Below, in pieces: positions 1-5,117 of a DNA stretch of 5,117 nucleotides. The position numbers and the translations under genes are program-made. Position 1 is the stretch's first letter. Every line of letters begins with the position of its first letter. The DNA lies in NCBI GenBank assembly GCA_013817115.1, contig JACDDG010000214.1, positions 1-5,117 on the forward strand. The letters are read 5' to 3'. The stretch comes from Parachlamydiaceae bacterium (GTDB taxonomy: Bacteria > Chlamydiota > Chlamydiia > Chlamydiales > Parachlamydiaceae). The notes beneath the pieces are model-generated. The model saw nothing but the letters and a program-made list of their open reading frames with translations. It did not search any database and was not told the origin of the DNA.

Positions 1-1
1 C

Positions 2-163
2 TTTCACGTCCAATTGCTTCCCACCCCACCTCACGGTGACGCAGTTATTTTCAGTTACAAAGGCTTGGCTACCTTTGACAAGGACTTTCACCTTGCTAAA
101 TGTGTACGCTCACGAGCGCACTATCGCAAAAAACATTCTTCCACAAATCACGCTCCTACTTAA
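2..163 (+). CDS. C-terminal fragment of an unrecognised protein (partial, enters from left edge)
   Basis: A frame open from the left edge ends at TAA 161-163 and encodes 53 residues. It ends with a segment reading 'VIFSYKGLATFDKDF' followed by a strongly basic, His/Arg/Lys-rich tail ('RSRAHYRKKH'). I do not recognise the family, and no catalytic motif, membrane segment or signal is visible in so short a piece. Two points favour coding: the residue composition looks protein-like, and a terminator-like stem-loop follows about 30 bases after the stop. Against it, the neighbouring plus frame is also open from position 3 to a TAG at 183-185, giving a more hydrophobic, less convincing peptide. The region could therefore be non-coding or read in the other frame. 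Confidence 0.35.
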   Translation, partial: FHVQLLPTPPHGDAVIFSYKGLATFDKDFHLAKCVRSRAHYRKKHSSTNHAPT

Positions 164-190
164 AGGGCTAATCCATTATGTCTAGCGTGG

Positions 191-225
191 AAAAGATAAA
201 AAATCAACAGATTTTTATCTTTTTT
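191..225 (+). terminator. AT-rich stem-loop with T-run between upstream gene and rpoD
   Basis: The left arm (191-205) pairs with the right arm (210-223) through about 13-14 base pairs with one bulged A, around the four-base loop AACA. A run of six T (220-225) overlaps the right arm's end. Position and form fit a Rho-independent terminator for the gene ending at 163, insulating the rpoD promoter just downstream. The stem is almost entirely A-T with only two G-C pairs, so it would be weak. The arms are A-rich on one side and T-rich on the other, so it could act in either direction. Confidence 0.5.
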
Positions 226-236
226 CGCTCCAGCTA

Positions 237-265
237 TTGACAACATTAATCTCTTGTGTCATGAT
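237..265 (+). promoter_or_regulatory. Sigma-66/sigma-70-type promoter of the rpoD-dinG operon
   Basis: A perfect -35 hexamer TTGACA lies at 237-242. After an optimal 17-base spacer comes the -10 hexamer CATGAT at 260-265, with four of six consensus bases including the key A at the second place and T at the sixth. TG at 257-258, one base ahead of the -10, makes it an extended -10 promoter, which would compensate for the imperfect hexamer. Transcription would start near 272, leaving a 5' leader of about 45 bases before the rpoD ATG at 317. The recognising factor is probably the rpoD product itself, so the gene would be self-sustaining. Prediction is from sequence only. Confidence 0.7.
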
Positions 266-316
266 CCACCTATTACCCCTAAGTTTTTGTTTTTGGCTTA
301 GCCACATTTAGGATTC

Positions 317-1981
317 ATGACAAAACTAAATTTCAAGACAACATTTTCTGCGCAACATCAACTAAAAGTTGATGAGCTTGCTGCACTTGCAAAAGAGCAA
401 GGTTTTATCACGTACGAAGAGATTAACGAAATTCTCCCAATGAATTTCGACTCTGCAGAAATGATTGACCAAGTGCTCATTTTCTTGAGCGGCATGGATA
501 TTCAGATTCTCAATCAATCTGAAGTGGACCGCCAAAAGGAACGCAAAAAGGAAGTTAAAGAACTCGAAGGCCTTCCTAAACGTTCTGAAGGAACTCCCGA
601 CGATCCCGTACGGATGTATCTTAAAGAGATGGGTTCCGTCCCTCTTTTAAGTCGCGAAGAAGAAGTGGAAATCTCCAAGCGCATTGAAAAAGCACAGATT
701 CAAATTGAAAAAATCATCATGCGTTTCCGTTACTCTACGCGGGAAGCCATTTCGATTATCAATTACCTCATTCATAATAAAGAACGCTTTGACAAGTGCA
801 TCACTGAAAAAGAAGTCTTAAATAAAACTGAATTCCTAGCGTTGTTGCCAAAACTTATGGAGCTATTGAAAAAAGAAGACTCTCTTTTTGAACAACAGCT
901 TCTAGAACTTGATAATGAGCAGCTGAAGAAAAACGATAAAAATCGAATTCTCGAAGATGTTGAAAAATCTCGCATACGCACACAAGCTTATTTACGCAGA
1001 CTTCATTGTCGCCACAACATCATCGAAGACTTTGTTGAAGTTATCATGCGGGCACACGATCGTTTCTTAGCTCTAGAAAAAGACATTAACGACCTCAAGC
1101 CCCGTGCAGAACGCAATAAATTTGCATTTATGAAATTAGCGGCAGCTAGCAGAAAATTGAGAAAAAAAGAACTTGCAGCCGGACGCACTCTTGATGAATT
1201 CAAGAAAGATGTGCGCATGCTGCAACGCTGGATGGACAAAAGCCAAGAAGCCAAAAGAGAAATGGTGGAATCCAACCTGCGGCTTGTTATCTCGATTGCT
1301 AAAAAATACACAAATCGTGGCCTTTCTTTTTTAGACCTTATCCAAGAAGGAAATATGGGCCTCATGAAGGCTGTCGAAAAGTTTGAATATCGCCGCGGAT
1401 ATAAATTTTCAACTTACGCCACATGGTGGATCCGTCAAGCGGTTACACGTGCCATTGCAGACCAAGCACGTACTATCCGAATTCCAGTACACATGATCGA
1501 AACGATCAATCGCGTGTTGCGTGGAGCTAAAAAGTTGATGATGGAAACAGGTCGTGAGCCAAGCCCGGAAGAGCTAGCTAACGAACTGGGAATTCCGCCG
1601 GATCGTATACGTGAAATTTATAAAATTGCTCAACATCCTATTTCCCTACAGGCTGAAGTTGGTGATGGCGGAGAAAGTCAATTTGGTGACTTCTTAGAAG
1701 ATACCGGCGCTGACTCCCCTGCTGAAGCAACGGGTTATTCGATTCTGAAAGATAAAATGAACGACGTGCTAGAGTCTTTAACAGAACGCGAGCGCAAAGT
1801 TCTCGTTCATCGTTTTGGTCTATCAGACGGCAAGCCAAAAACTCTCGAAGAAGTCGGAGTTGAATTTAACGTCACTCGCGAACGTATTCGACAGATTGAA
1901 GCCAAAGCTTTAAGAAAAATGCGCCATCCTACACGTTCCAAGCAGCTCAAAGCGTTTCTTGATTTGCTTGAAGTTGAATAA
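317..1981 (+). CDS. rpoD: Primary (housekeeping) RNA polymerase sigma factor, sigma-66/RpoD
   Basis: This 554-residue protein binds core RNA polymerase and directs it to housekeeping promoters. Visible in order: region 1.1 (about 15-70, '[13 protein letters not shown]'), which in this family masks DNA binding in free sigma; region 1.2 (about 93-127, '[11 protein letters not shown]'); a charged non-conserved linker (about 128-300); regions 2.1-2.4 (about 314-385), including the core-binding '[17 protein letters not shown]' and the -10 melting and recognition stretch '[19 protein letters not shown]'; region 3 (about 390-470, '[12 protein letters not shown]'); and region 4 (about 480-545), whose helix-turn-helix '[20 protein letters not shown]' reads the -35 element. 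Length is close to chlamydial sigma-66 (about 571 from memory). The ATG at 317 is the only in-frame start available, because TAG at 299-301 closes the frame; a weak SD-like AGGA (310-313) precedes it. It lies directly downstream of an extended -10 promoter, and a helicase gene follows 15 bases after the stop. No truncation or missing motif is seen. The chlamydial affiliation rests on remembered similarity. Confidence 0.97.
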   Translation: MTKLNFKTTFSAQHQLKVDELAALAKEQGFITYEEINEILPMNFDSAEMIDQVLIFLSGMDIQILNQSEVDRQKERKKEVKELEGLPKRSEGTPDDPVRMYLKEMGSVPLLSREEEVEISKRIEKAQIQIEKIIMRFRYSTREAISIINYLIHNKERFDKCITEKEVLNKTEFLALLPKLMELLKKEDSLFEQQLLELDNEQLKKNDKNRILEDVEKSRIRTQAYLRRLHCRHNIIEDFVEVIMRAHDRFLALEKDINDLKPRAERNKFAFMKLAAASRKLRKKELAAGRTLDEFKKDVRMLQRWMDKSQEAKREMVESNLRLVISIAKKYTNRGLSFLDLIQEGNMGLMKAVEKFEYRRGYKFSTYATWWIRQAVTRAIADQARTIRIPVHMIETINRVLRGAKKLMMETGREPSPEELANELGIPPDRIREIYKIAQHPISLQAEVGDGGESQFGDFLEDTGADSPAEATGYSILKDKMNDVLESLTERERKVLVHRFGLSDGKPKTLEEVGVEFNVTRERIRQIEAKALRKMRHPTRSKQLKAFLDLLEVE

Positions 1982-1996
1982 CGTTATAGATGCTAT

Positions 1997-4255
1997 GTGG
2001 AGAAGAAGGAAGCAGAAACTAAATCTGGGCCGCAGCTTGATGCGCAAAAAGTTCTTCACCTTACCGGATCCACTGGAATCTTTTGTCGCACTTTAAAAGG
2101 GTTTGAACCTCGAAAATCTCAGCAAATCATGATGAGCCATGTCATTGAAGCATACAACGACAATGGCATAGCTCTCATTGAAGCAGGAACAGGCACAGGC
2201 AAAAGTCTAGCCTACTTACTTCCCGCTATCATATGGGCGCTAGAACACAAACAACGCACTGTCGTTTCCACCCATACAATTGCCCTTCAAGAACAGCTGA
2301 TCCAAAAAGATATTCCCCAAATCATAAATGCATTAAATGTGGATATTAAAGCTGTCCTCGTTAAGGGAATGTCGAATAATCTATGCCTCCGAAAATTTCA
2401 AGAAGCTTCCGACGAGCAGCTTTTAATGTCACCAGAAGAACGTGAAGATTTTGCTCGCATTGAAGCATGGGCAGCAACCACAACTGAGGGCTCCAGAACA
2501 TCGCTGCCTATGATGCCATCTATACACACCTGGGATCGCATCGGAGCAGAAAGCGACAATTGCACTCATGTAAAGTGCCCGCACTACCAACGCTGTTTCT
2601 TTTTTAAAGCTCGCAACCAAGCTGAAGAAGCACAGATTCTAGTCGTCAACCACCATTTACTTTTTGCCGATTTATCTGTCCGTGCCGAAACTGATAACTA
2701 TAAAGGGCAAGCAATTTTGCCTGCTTATTCTCGCATTATCATCGATGAGGCTCACCACATAGAAGATATCGCTACAGACTTTTTCGGAGATCAAATCAGC
2801 AAGCTAAGCATTCTTAGGTTGCTTGGAAGGATCGCTTCTGAAAAACAAAATAAGGCTCAAGGCAGACTTACTAGCTTAAAAGAAAAACTGCATGCTTTTT
2901 TTCCTGATGCATCAGCTTCTTCTGTCAGAGATCTTTTTTTAAGGATGAATTTGGAAATGGTAGGACTCAGAAATGAAGTTCAACAGTGCACAGCCGAAAC
3001 ATTCCAGATCCTGAGTGATTTCCTTGAAAGACAGAGTAGCAATCCTGCAAACGGCGAAGAGTCCTCTTTGGGCGAATCTAAAATGCGGCTACTCCCTTAT
3101 TTGCACCAAGATCCGCTTTGGCAAACTCATATTATTTCTTCAGCTCAGCGACTTATAACCTCACTAGAAAAGTATTCACGCTCCCTTTCTGGCCTAGAAA
3201 TTGAATTGCAATCACTTAATCACGACACCTTTCAAGAACAATCCAAAGGGATTAGACAAGAGCTAGTGTCTTTTGCTAAGCGTTTAGATGAGCAAGGGTC
3301 ACTCATTCAAAAGCTAATCATCACTTCACCTGAACGTGAAAAAGTACGTTGGATCGAGCTCTTTCGCTCTAAGTTACTTTCCAATGTAAGCGTTCGGGAT
3401 GCAGACCTCGATGTATCCAAGGCTATGGTAGACTTTTTGTTTAGCAAATTTTCAACATTAGTATTATGCAGTGCAACGTTAACGACTAATCGTCAATTTG
3501 ATTTCATTCGAAATCGTCTTGGGATTATTGCGAAGCGTTTATCGGGCAAGAAAATCATCGAAAGTATATTGGACTCCCCTTTTAACTATGCAAAACAAGC
3601 TTTGTTAGTTATTCCAACCGATCTACCGATGCCACAGGAAGCCCAATTCATACAAAAAGCAACACAGCAAATATGGCAAGCGATTGAAAGCAGCCGTGGC
3701 GCCGTATTTGTTCTTTTTACTTCGTATACAATGATGCAAAGCTGCCACGACCTTATTGCTGACCGTTTGAAAGAACACCGCTATTCATTATTTAAGCAGG
3801 GTGATGCTGAAAGGCAATCTTTGCTATCACAGTTTAAAGCAGCTCCTCGCGCTGTATTGTTTGGCACTGATTCATTTTGGGAAGGGATCGATGTAGCAGG
3901 GGAAGCATTACGTTGTGTTATTATTGTCAAGCTGCCTTTTAAAGTTCCAACTGAGCCTATCATCCAAGCGCGCACAGAAGCTATTTTGGAACAAGGTCGC
4001 GATCCTTTTACCGAGTATACTTTGCCGGCAGCCATAGTAAAATTTAAGCAAGGATTTGGGCGTTTAATTCGTCACGTGAAAGACCGAGGATGCATTGTGT
4101 GCTTAGACACAAGGTTAATAAATAAAAAATATGGACAACAATTTATTAATAGTTTACCTAACTGCCAGCAAAGTTTTTTACCCGCGGATAAGCTAGGATC
4201 GCGTATGCGTGACTTTTATCGCGAAACACATTATCTGACAAAGGGAAGAACGTAG
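1997..4255 (+). CDS. dinG: DinG/XPD-family ATP-dependent DNA helicase with an iron-sulfur cluster
   Basis: This 752-residue cytoplasmic superfamily 2 helicase would unwind DNA 5' to 3' using ATP; known DinG proteins act on forked DNA, R-loops and G-quadruplexes. Motifs in order: Q-motif-like 'PRKSQQIMM' (38-46); Walker A 'GTGTGKS' (64-70); motif Ia 'VVSTHTIALQEQL' (89-101); four cluster cysteines C130, C189, C194 and C200, the last three spaced 5 and 6 as in E. coli DinG; DEAH (250-253); 'LVLCSATLT' (488-496); motif IV 'FVLFTSYTMM' (571-580); motif V 'GTDSFWEGIDVAG' (623-635); and motif VI 'QGFGRLIRH' (685-693). Residues 265-480, between the DEAH box and 'CSAT', probably form the arch and cap. 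There is no N-terminal exonuclease domain like that of Gram-positive DinG, so the protein is of the proteobacterial type in size. The start is GTG, in the same frame as rpoD; the next in-frame ATG (residue 45) would cut the Q motif. No Shine-Dalgarno is visible, so translation may depend on ribosomes finishing rpoD. The frame is intact. YoaA, a DinG paralogue, is an alternative name. Confidence 0.92.
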   Translation: MEKKEAETKSGPQLDAQKVLHLTGSTGIFCRTLKGFEPRKSQQIMMSHVIEAYNDNGIALIEAGTGTGKSLAYLLPAIIWALEHKQRTVVSTHTIALQEQLIQKDIPQIINALNVDIKAVLVKGMSNNLCLRKFQEASDEQLLMSPEEREDFARIEAWAATTTEGSRTSLPMMPSIHTWDRIGAESDNCTHVKCPHYQRCFFFKARNQAEEAQILVVNHHLLFADLSVRAETDNYKGQAILPAYSRIIIDEAHHIEDIATDFFGDQISKLSILRLLGRIASEKQNKAQGRLTSLKEKLHAFFPDASASSVRDLFLRMNLEMVGLRNEVQQCTAETFQILSDFLERQSSNPANGEESSLGESKMRLLPYLHQDPLWQTHIISSAQRLITSLEKYSRSLSGLEIELQSLNHDTFQEQSKGIRQELVSFAKRLDEQGSLIQKLIITSPEREKVRWIELFRSKLLSNVSVRDADLDVSKAMVDFLFSKFSTLVLCSATLTTNRQFDFIRNRLGIIAKRLSGKKIIESILDSPFNYAKQALLVIPTDLPMPQEAQFIQKATQQIWQAIESSRGAVFVLFTSYTMMQSCHDLIADRLKEHRYSLFKQGDAERQSLLSQFKAAPRAVLFGTDSFWEGIDVAGEALRCVIIVKLPFKVPTEPIIQARTEAILEQGRDPFTEYTLPAAIVKFKQGFGRLIRHVKDRGCIVCLDTRLINKKYGQQFINSLPNCQQSFLPADKLGSRMRDFYRETHYLTKGRT

Positions 4256-4277
4256 AAGCGATTGGTAATTTCCCCAG

Positions 4278-4340
4278 TATAAGTTTTAGCATGTTACGTT
4301 GAAAAGTGGATGGATGGCTTGTTTGGGGGCTACGCAAGGC
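4278..4340 (+). repeat. Direct repeat, copy 1 (63 bases)
   Basis: This copy starts with TATAAGTTTTAGCATGTTA and ends with GGGCTACGCAAGGC. It matches copy 2 (4367-4428) at about 55 of 63 aligned positions, with seven substitutions and one single-base gap. It begins 23 bases after the dinG stop codon. Both conserved ends flank a more variable middle (about 4297-4325), a pattern suggesting that the ends matter or are younger. The unit is short, has no coding frame and carries no obvious terminal inverted repeat of its own. The family is not recognised. Confidence 0.85.
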
Positions 4341-4366
4341 CGCGACTAAGCGAGATCATTTTCTCA

Positions 4367-4428
4367 TATAAGTTTTAGCATGTTATGTAGAAAAATCGAT
4401 GCATGCTTGTTCGAGGGCTACGCAAGGC
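4367..4428 (+). repeat. Direct repeat, copy 2 (62 bases)
   Basis: This is the second copy of the unit at 4278-4340, same orientation, offset by 89 bases, with 26 bases of unrelated sequence between the copies. Shared blocks are TATAAGTTTTAGCATGTTA at the left and GGGCTACGCAAGGC at the right. The middle holds overlapping small palindromes not present in copy 1: ATCGAT (4395-4400), ATGCAT (4399-4404) and GCATGC (4401-4406). Two copies at this spacing look like a local duplication, or two insertions of a dispersed family. Confidence 0.85.
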
Positions 4429-4478
4429 ACGTCATTCCAATGCTCTTAACTCATCTTTTCTTGAAAAGTTATGCCGTT

Positions 4479-4497
4479 TAAAACTTATCCTGAAAAT
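4479..4497 (-). repeat. Inverted partial copy of the direct repeat's left end
   Basis: Read on the minus strand, this stretch gives ATTTTC, a few variable bases, then ATAAGTTTTA. The same arrangement occurs on the plus strand at 4358-4377, immediately before and into repeat copy 2. The 10-base block ATAAGTTTTA is exact (TAAAACTTAT at 4479-4488 on the plus strand). In RNA the two stretches could pair around an intervening loop of about 100 bases. The match is short, so descent from the same family is likely but not certain. Confidence 0.5.
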
Positions 4498-4507
4498 CAT
4501 TTTGTAG

Positions 4508-4537
4508 CCCACAGCTAGGCTCTGCCGCAGCTGTGGG
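4508..4537. repeat. Perfect 9-bp stem-loop in left arm of the inverted repeat
   Basis: CCCACAGCT (4508-4516) pairs perfectly with AGCTGTGGG (4529-4537) around a 12-base loop. A related hairpin in inverted orientation occurs in the right arm (4712-4742). No T-run follows on either strand, so it is not a good intrinsic terminator. Confidence 0.75.
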
Positions 4538-4711
4538 GATAGAAAAGATGCCTTCGTTCCCTGGAGGGGGACTTCTTTTTTAAGCCCCCCAAAGAATATA
4601 TAAAAAATTATTTGTGGCTTTAGACTCGACGCTCTCAAGTTTCTTTTACAGCTATTTGGGGAATTAGAAAAAAGAGGCCCCATAACGGGAGAAGAAGGCA
4701 TCTTTGCTCTT

Positions 4712-4748
4712 CCCCCAGCTGCGGAGGAGACTTAGCTGTGGGCTTTTT
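4712..4748 (+). terminator. Candidate Rho-independent terminator for the rpoD-dinG transcript
   Basis: CCCCCAGCT (4712-4720) pairs with AGCTGTGGG (4734-4742) with one mismatch, giving a GC-rich stem of eight pairs around a 13-base loop. After one C come five T (4744-4748). This is the only GC-rich hairpin with a T-run on the plus strand downstream of dinG. It lies about 460 bases after the stop, inside the right arm of the long inverted repeat, so the transcript would include all upstream repeats. Competing pairing with the left arm could weaken it. Confidence 0.45.
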
Positions 4749-4781
4749 GTAATGCCTTGGTGGGAAATCTAAGCATTGCTT

Positions 4782-4793
4782 TTTACGCGTAAA
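4782..4793. repeat. Perfect 12-base palindrome TTTACGCGTAAA
   Basis: TTTACGCGTAAA is an exact palindrome in an otherwise AT-rich stretch, followed by T5 (4794-4798). It has the form of a dimeric-repressor operator, but no adjacent gene start or promoter supports a regulatory role, and chance cannot be excluded. Confidence 0.3.
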
Positions 4794-4861
4794 TTTTTCC
4801 GACAAGCCGGATTTTTTACAATGAACAAATTCAAAAGGCCCTTCTTTTAAGGACCAGGTAG

Positions 4862-5116
4862 TCAAGTGCCAACGGACTTCCGCGCAACAGCGACGCCGAT
4901 GTCTTCACCGACGCTGTCACCGAAGTCGCCGACAAAGAGGCCCGCGGGTCCGAAGCGGCAAACAGCTCTACATCTATTAATCTGATCCCTTAATCGTATA
5001 AGGAAATAATTATCACCCGCGCGATCCTTAAGAATGCAATGCTCTCCCGTCTTGATAAATTTAGTGAAGATTGAGACAACCGCGTCTATTAGTCCGGAAA
5101 CGCTAGCTCCTTTACC
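4862..5116 (-). CDS. Possible C-terminal end of an unrecognised protein (partial, runs off right edge)
   Basis: On the minus strand a frame with no stop for 84 codons runs from the right edge to TGA at 4862-4864. The product contains 'GEHCILKDRAGDNYFLIRLR' and a Gly/Asp-rich end ('LFVGDFGDSVGEDIGVAVA'). There is no Met or other convincing start, so if real it begins beyond the window and is convergent with dinG. I do not recognise the family. The plus-strand frame in register is also open from 4862 to TAA at 4991-4993 and looks protein-like, but it has a stop directly upstream and no start. Base composition here is much richer in G+C than the rest of the window, which lowers stop frequency by itself. 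It may be a real gene end, a decayed gene or noise. Confidence 0.3.
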   Translation of the reverse strand, partial: GKGASVSGLIDAVVSIFTKFIKTGEHCILKDRAGDNYFLIRLRDQINRCRAVCRFGPAGLFVGDFGDSVGEDIGVAVARKSVGT

Positions 5117-5117
5117 T

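Larger units (their letters stand above)
4501..4750. repeat. Long imperfect inverted repeat (~95-base arms), MITE-like
   Basis: The left arm (about 4501-4597) and right arm (about 4655-4750) are reverse complements with several small gaps, centred near 4625. Exact blocks: 4506-4517 with 4733-4744 (12 bases), 4525-4532 with 4717-4724 (8 bases), and 4544-4555 with 4694-4705 (12 bases). Further in, TTTGGGG and an A-run/CCCC stretch also correspond. Arm-internal stem-loops make each arm foldable alone. There is no transposase frame inside and no clear target-site duplication at the edges. This could be a decayed miniature transposable element, or a dispersed family that can form a long hairpin in RNA or cruciform in DNA. 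The arms and pairing are visible directly; mobility is inference. Confidence 0.75.
4256..4861. other. Repeat-rich intergenic region without a convincing gene
   Basis: About 600 bases after dinG contain no frame that I would call a gene. Content from left to right: two direct repeat copies, a short inverted copy of the repeat's start, a long inverted repeat with nested stem-loops, a terminator-like hairpin, a 12-base palindrome and an AT-rich stretch (4751-4860). The two longest open frames here, both on the minus strand, lie across the repeat arms. They have low-complexity Pro/Lys/Leu-rich products with no recognisable domain. I see no tRNA, rRNA or CRISPR pattern. Confidence 0.7.

Noticed and set aside
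279..303. Small inverted sequences in the rpoD leader (CTAAG/CTTAG and GGCTTAGCC)
   Set aside because: The stems are only 3-5 base pairs, too weak to claim a regulatory structure or riboswitch in a leader of about 45 bases.
772..1838. Three open frames of 66-120 codons on the strand opposite rpoD (772-981, 1003-1365, 1638-1838)
   Set aside because: They are antisense to a strongly conserved sigma factor coding region, and their Ser/Arg/Leu-rich products are typical of reverse-strand shadows.
2429..4035. Minus-strand open frames opposite dinG (2429-2620 and 3781-4035)
   Set aside because: They overlap conserved helicase motifs on the other strand, and nothing in their translations suggests an independent protein.
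4278..4428. CRISPR array
   Set aside because: There are only two copies, the unit is about 63 bases with internal divergence, there is a single 26-base gap, and no cas genes are present.
4565..4590. GGGGGACTT / AAGCCCCC stem-loop as a terminator
   Set aside because: The stem is plausible with one mismatch, but no T-run follows on either strand, so it is only part of the left arm structure.
4432..4701. 89-codon open frame on the minus strand across the inverted repeat
   Set aside because: It lies almost wholly inside the repeat arms, has a low-complexity product with no recognisable domain, and its frame changes meaning with each small gap between the arms. It is best explained as a by-product of the repeat.
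4821..4850. Short ATG-started frame after ACA at 4821
   Set aside because: It encodes only nine residues before TAA (4848-4850), with no ribosome-binding site or context suggesting a leader peptide.
4635..4865. 76-codon open frame on the minus strand
   Set aside because: It needs a TTG start, overlaps the right arm and the candidate terminator, and gives a Pro/Lys/Leu-rich product with no family resemblance. I noted it because small frames like this are often annotated in repeat-rich genomes.

Overview
The window looks like chromosome from a member of the Chlamydiae, most likely an environmental (Parachlamydia-related) lineage rather than Chlamydia itself. The main evidence is the first large gene. 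It encodes a primary sigma factor whose N-terminal half (for example '[16 protein letters not shown]', '[18 protein letters not shown]', '[18 protein letters not shown]' and '[14 protein letters not shown]') matches chlamydial sigma-66 as I remember it. Its other residues have diverged beyond what I would expect within the family Chlamydiaceae. The DNA is AT-rich with little codon extremity. This placement rests on recall, not a database search.

Layout: positions 1-163 probably hold the end of an unrecognised upstream gene. An AT-rich stem-loop with a T-run (191-225) follows, then a near-consensus housekeeping promoter (237-265). Next come rpoD (317-1981) and, 15 bases after its stop and on the same strand, a DinG/XPD-type iron-sulfur helicase gene (1997-4255). 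The two genes form a likely operon driven by the promoter ahead of rpoD: one product directs RNA polymerase to housekeeping promoters, the other probably resolves DNA structures or R-loops. No second promoter or convincing Shine-Dalgarno sequence is visible between them.

The last 860 bases carry no confident complete gene and are rich in repeats. Two direct copies of a ~63-base unit lie at 4278-4340 and 4367-4428. A short inverted copy of the unit's beginning lies at 4479-4497. A long imperfect inverted repeat (about 4501-4750) has arms that each contain their own stem-loop, and the right-hand stem-loop followed by T5 could terminate the rpoD-dinG transcript. Past 4861 the base composition jumps to about 66% G+C for roughly 90 bases. 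There an 84-codon stop-free frame on the minus strand runs off the right edge; it may be the end of a convergent gene or may be noise.

The two large genes are ordinary, well-conserved functions. The parts worth a second look are the repeat cluster and the GC-rich right end. I do not see a clearly new multi-gene system in this window.
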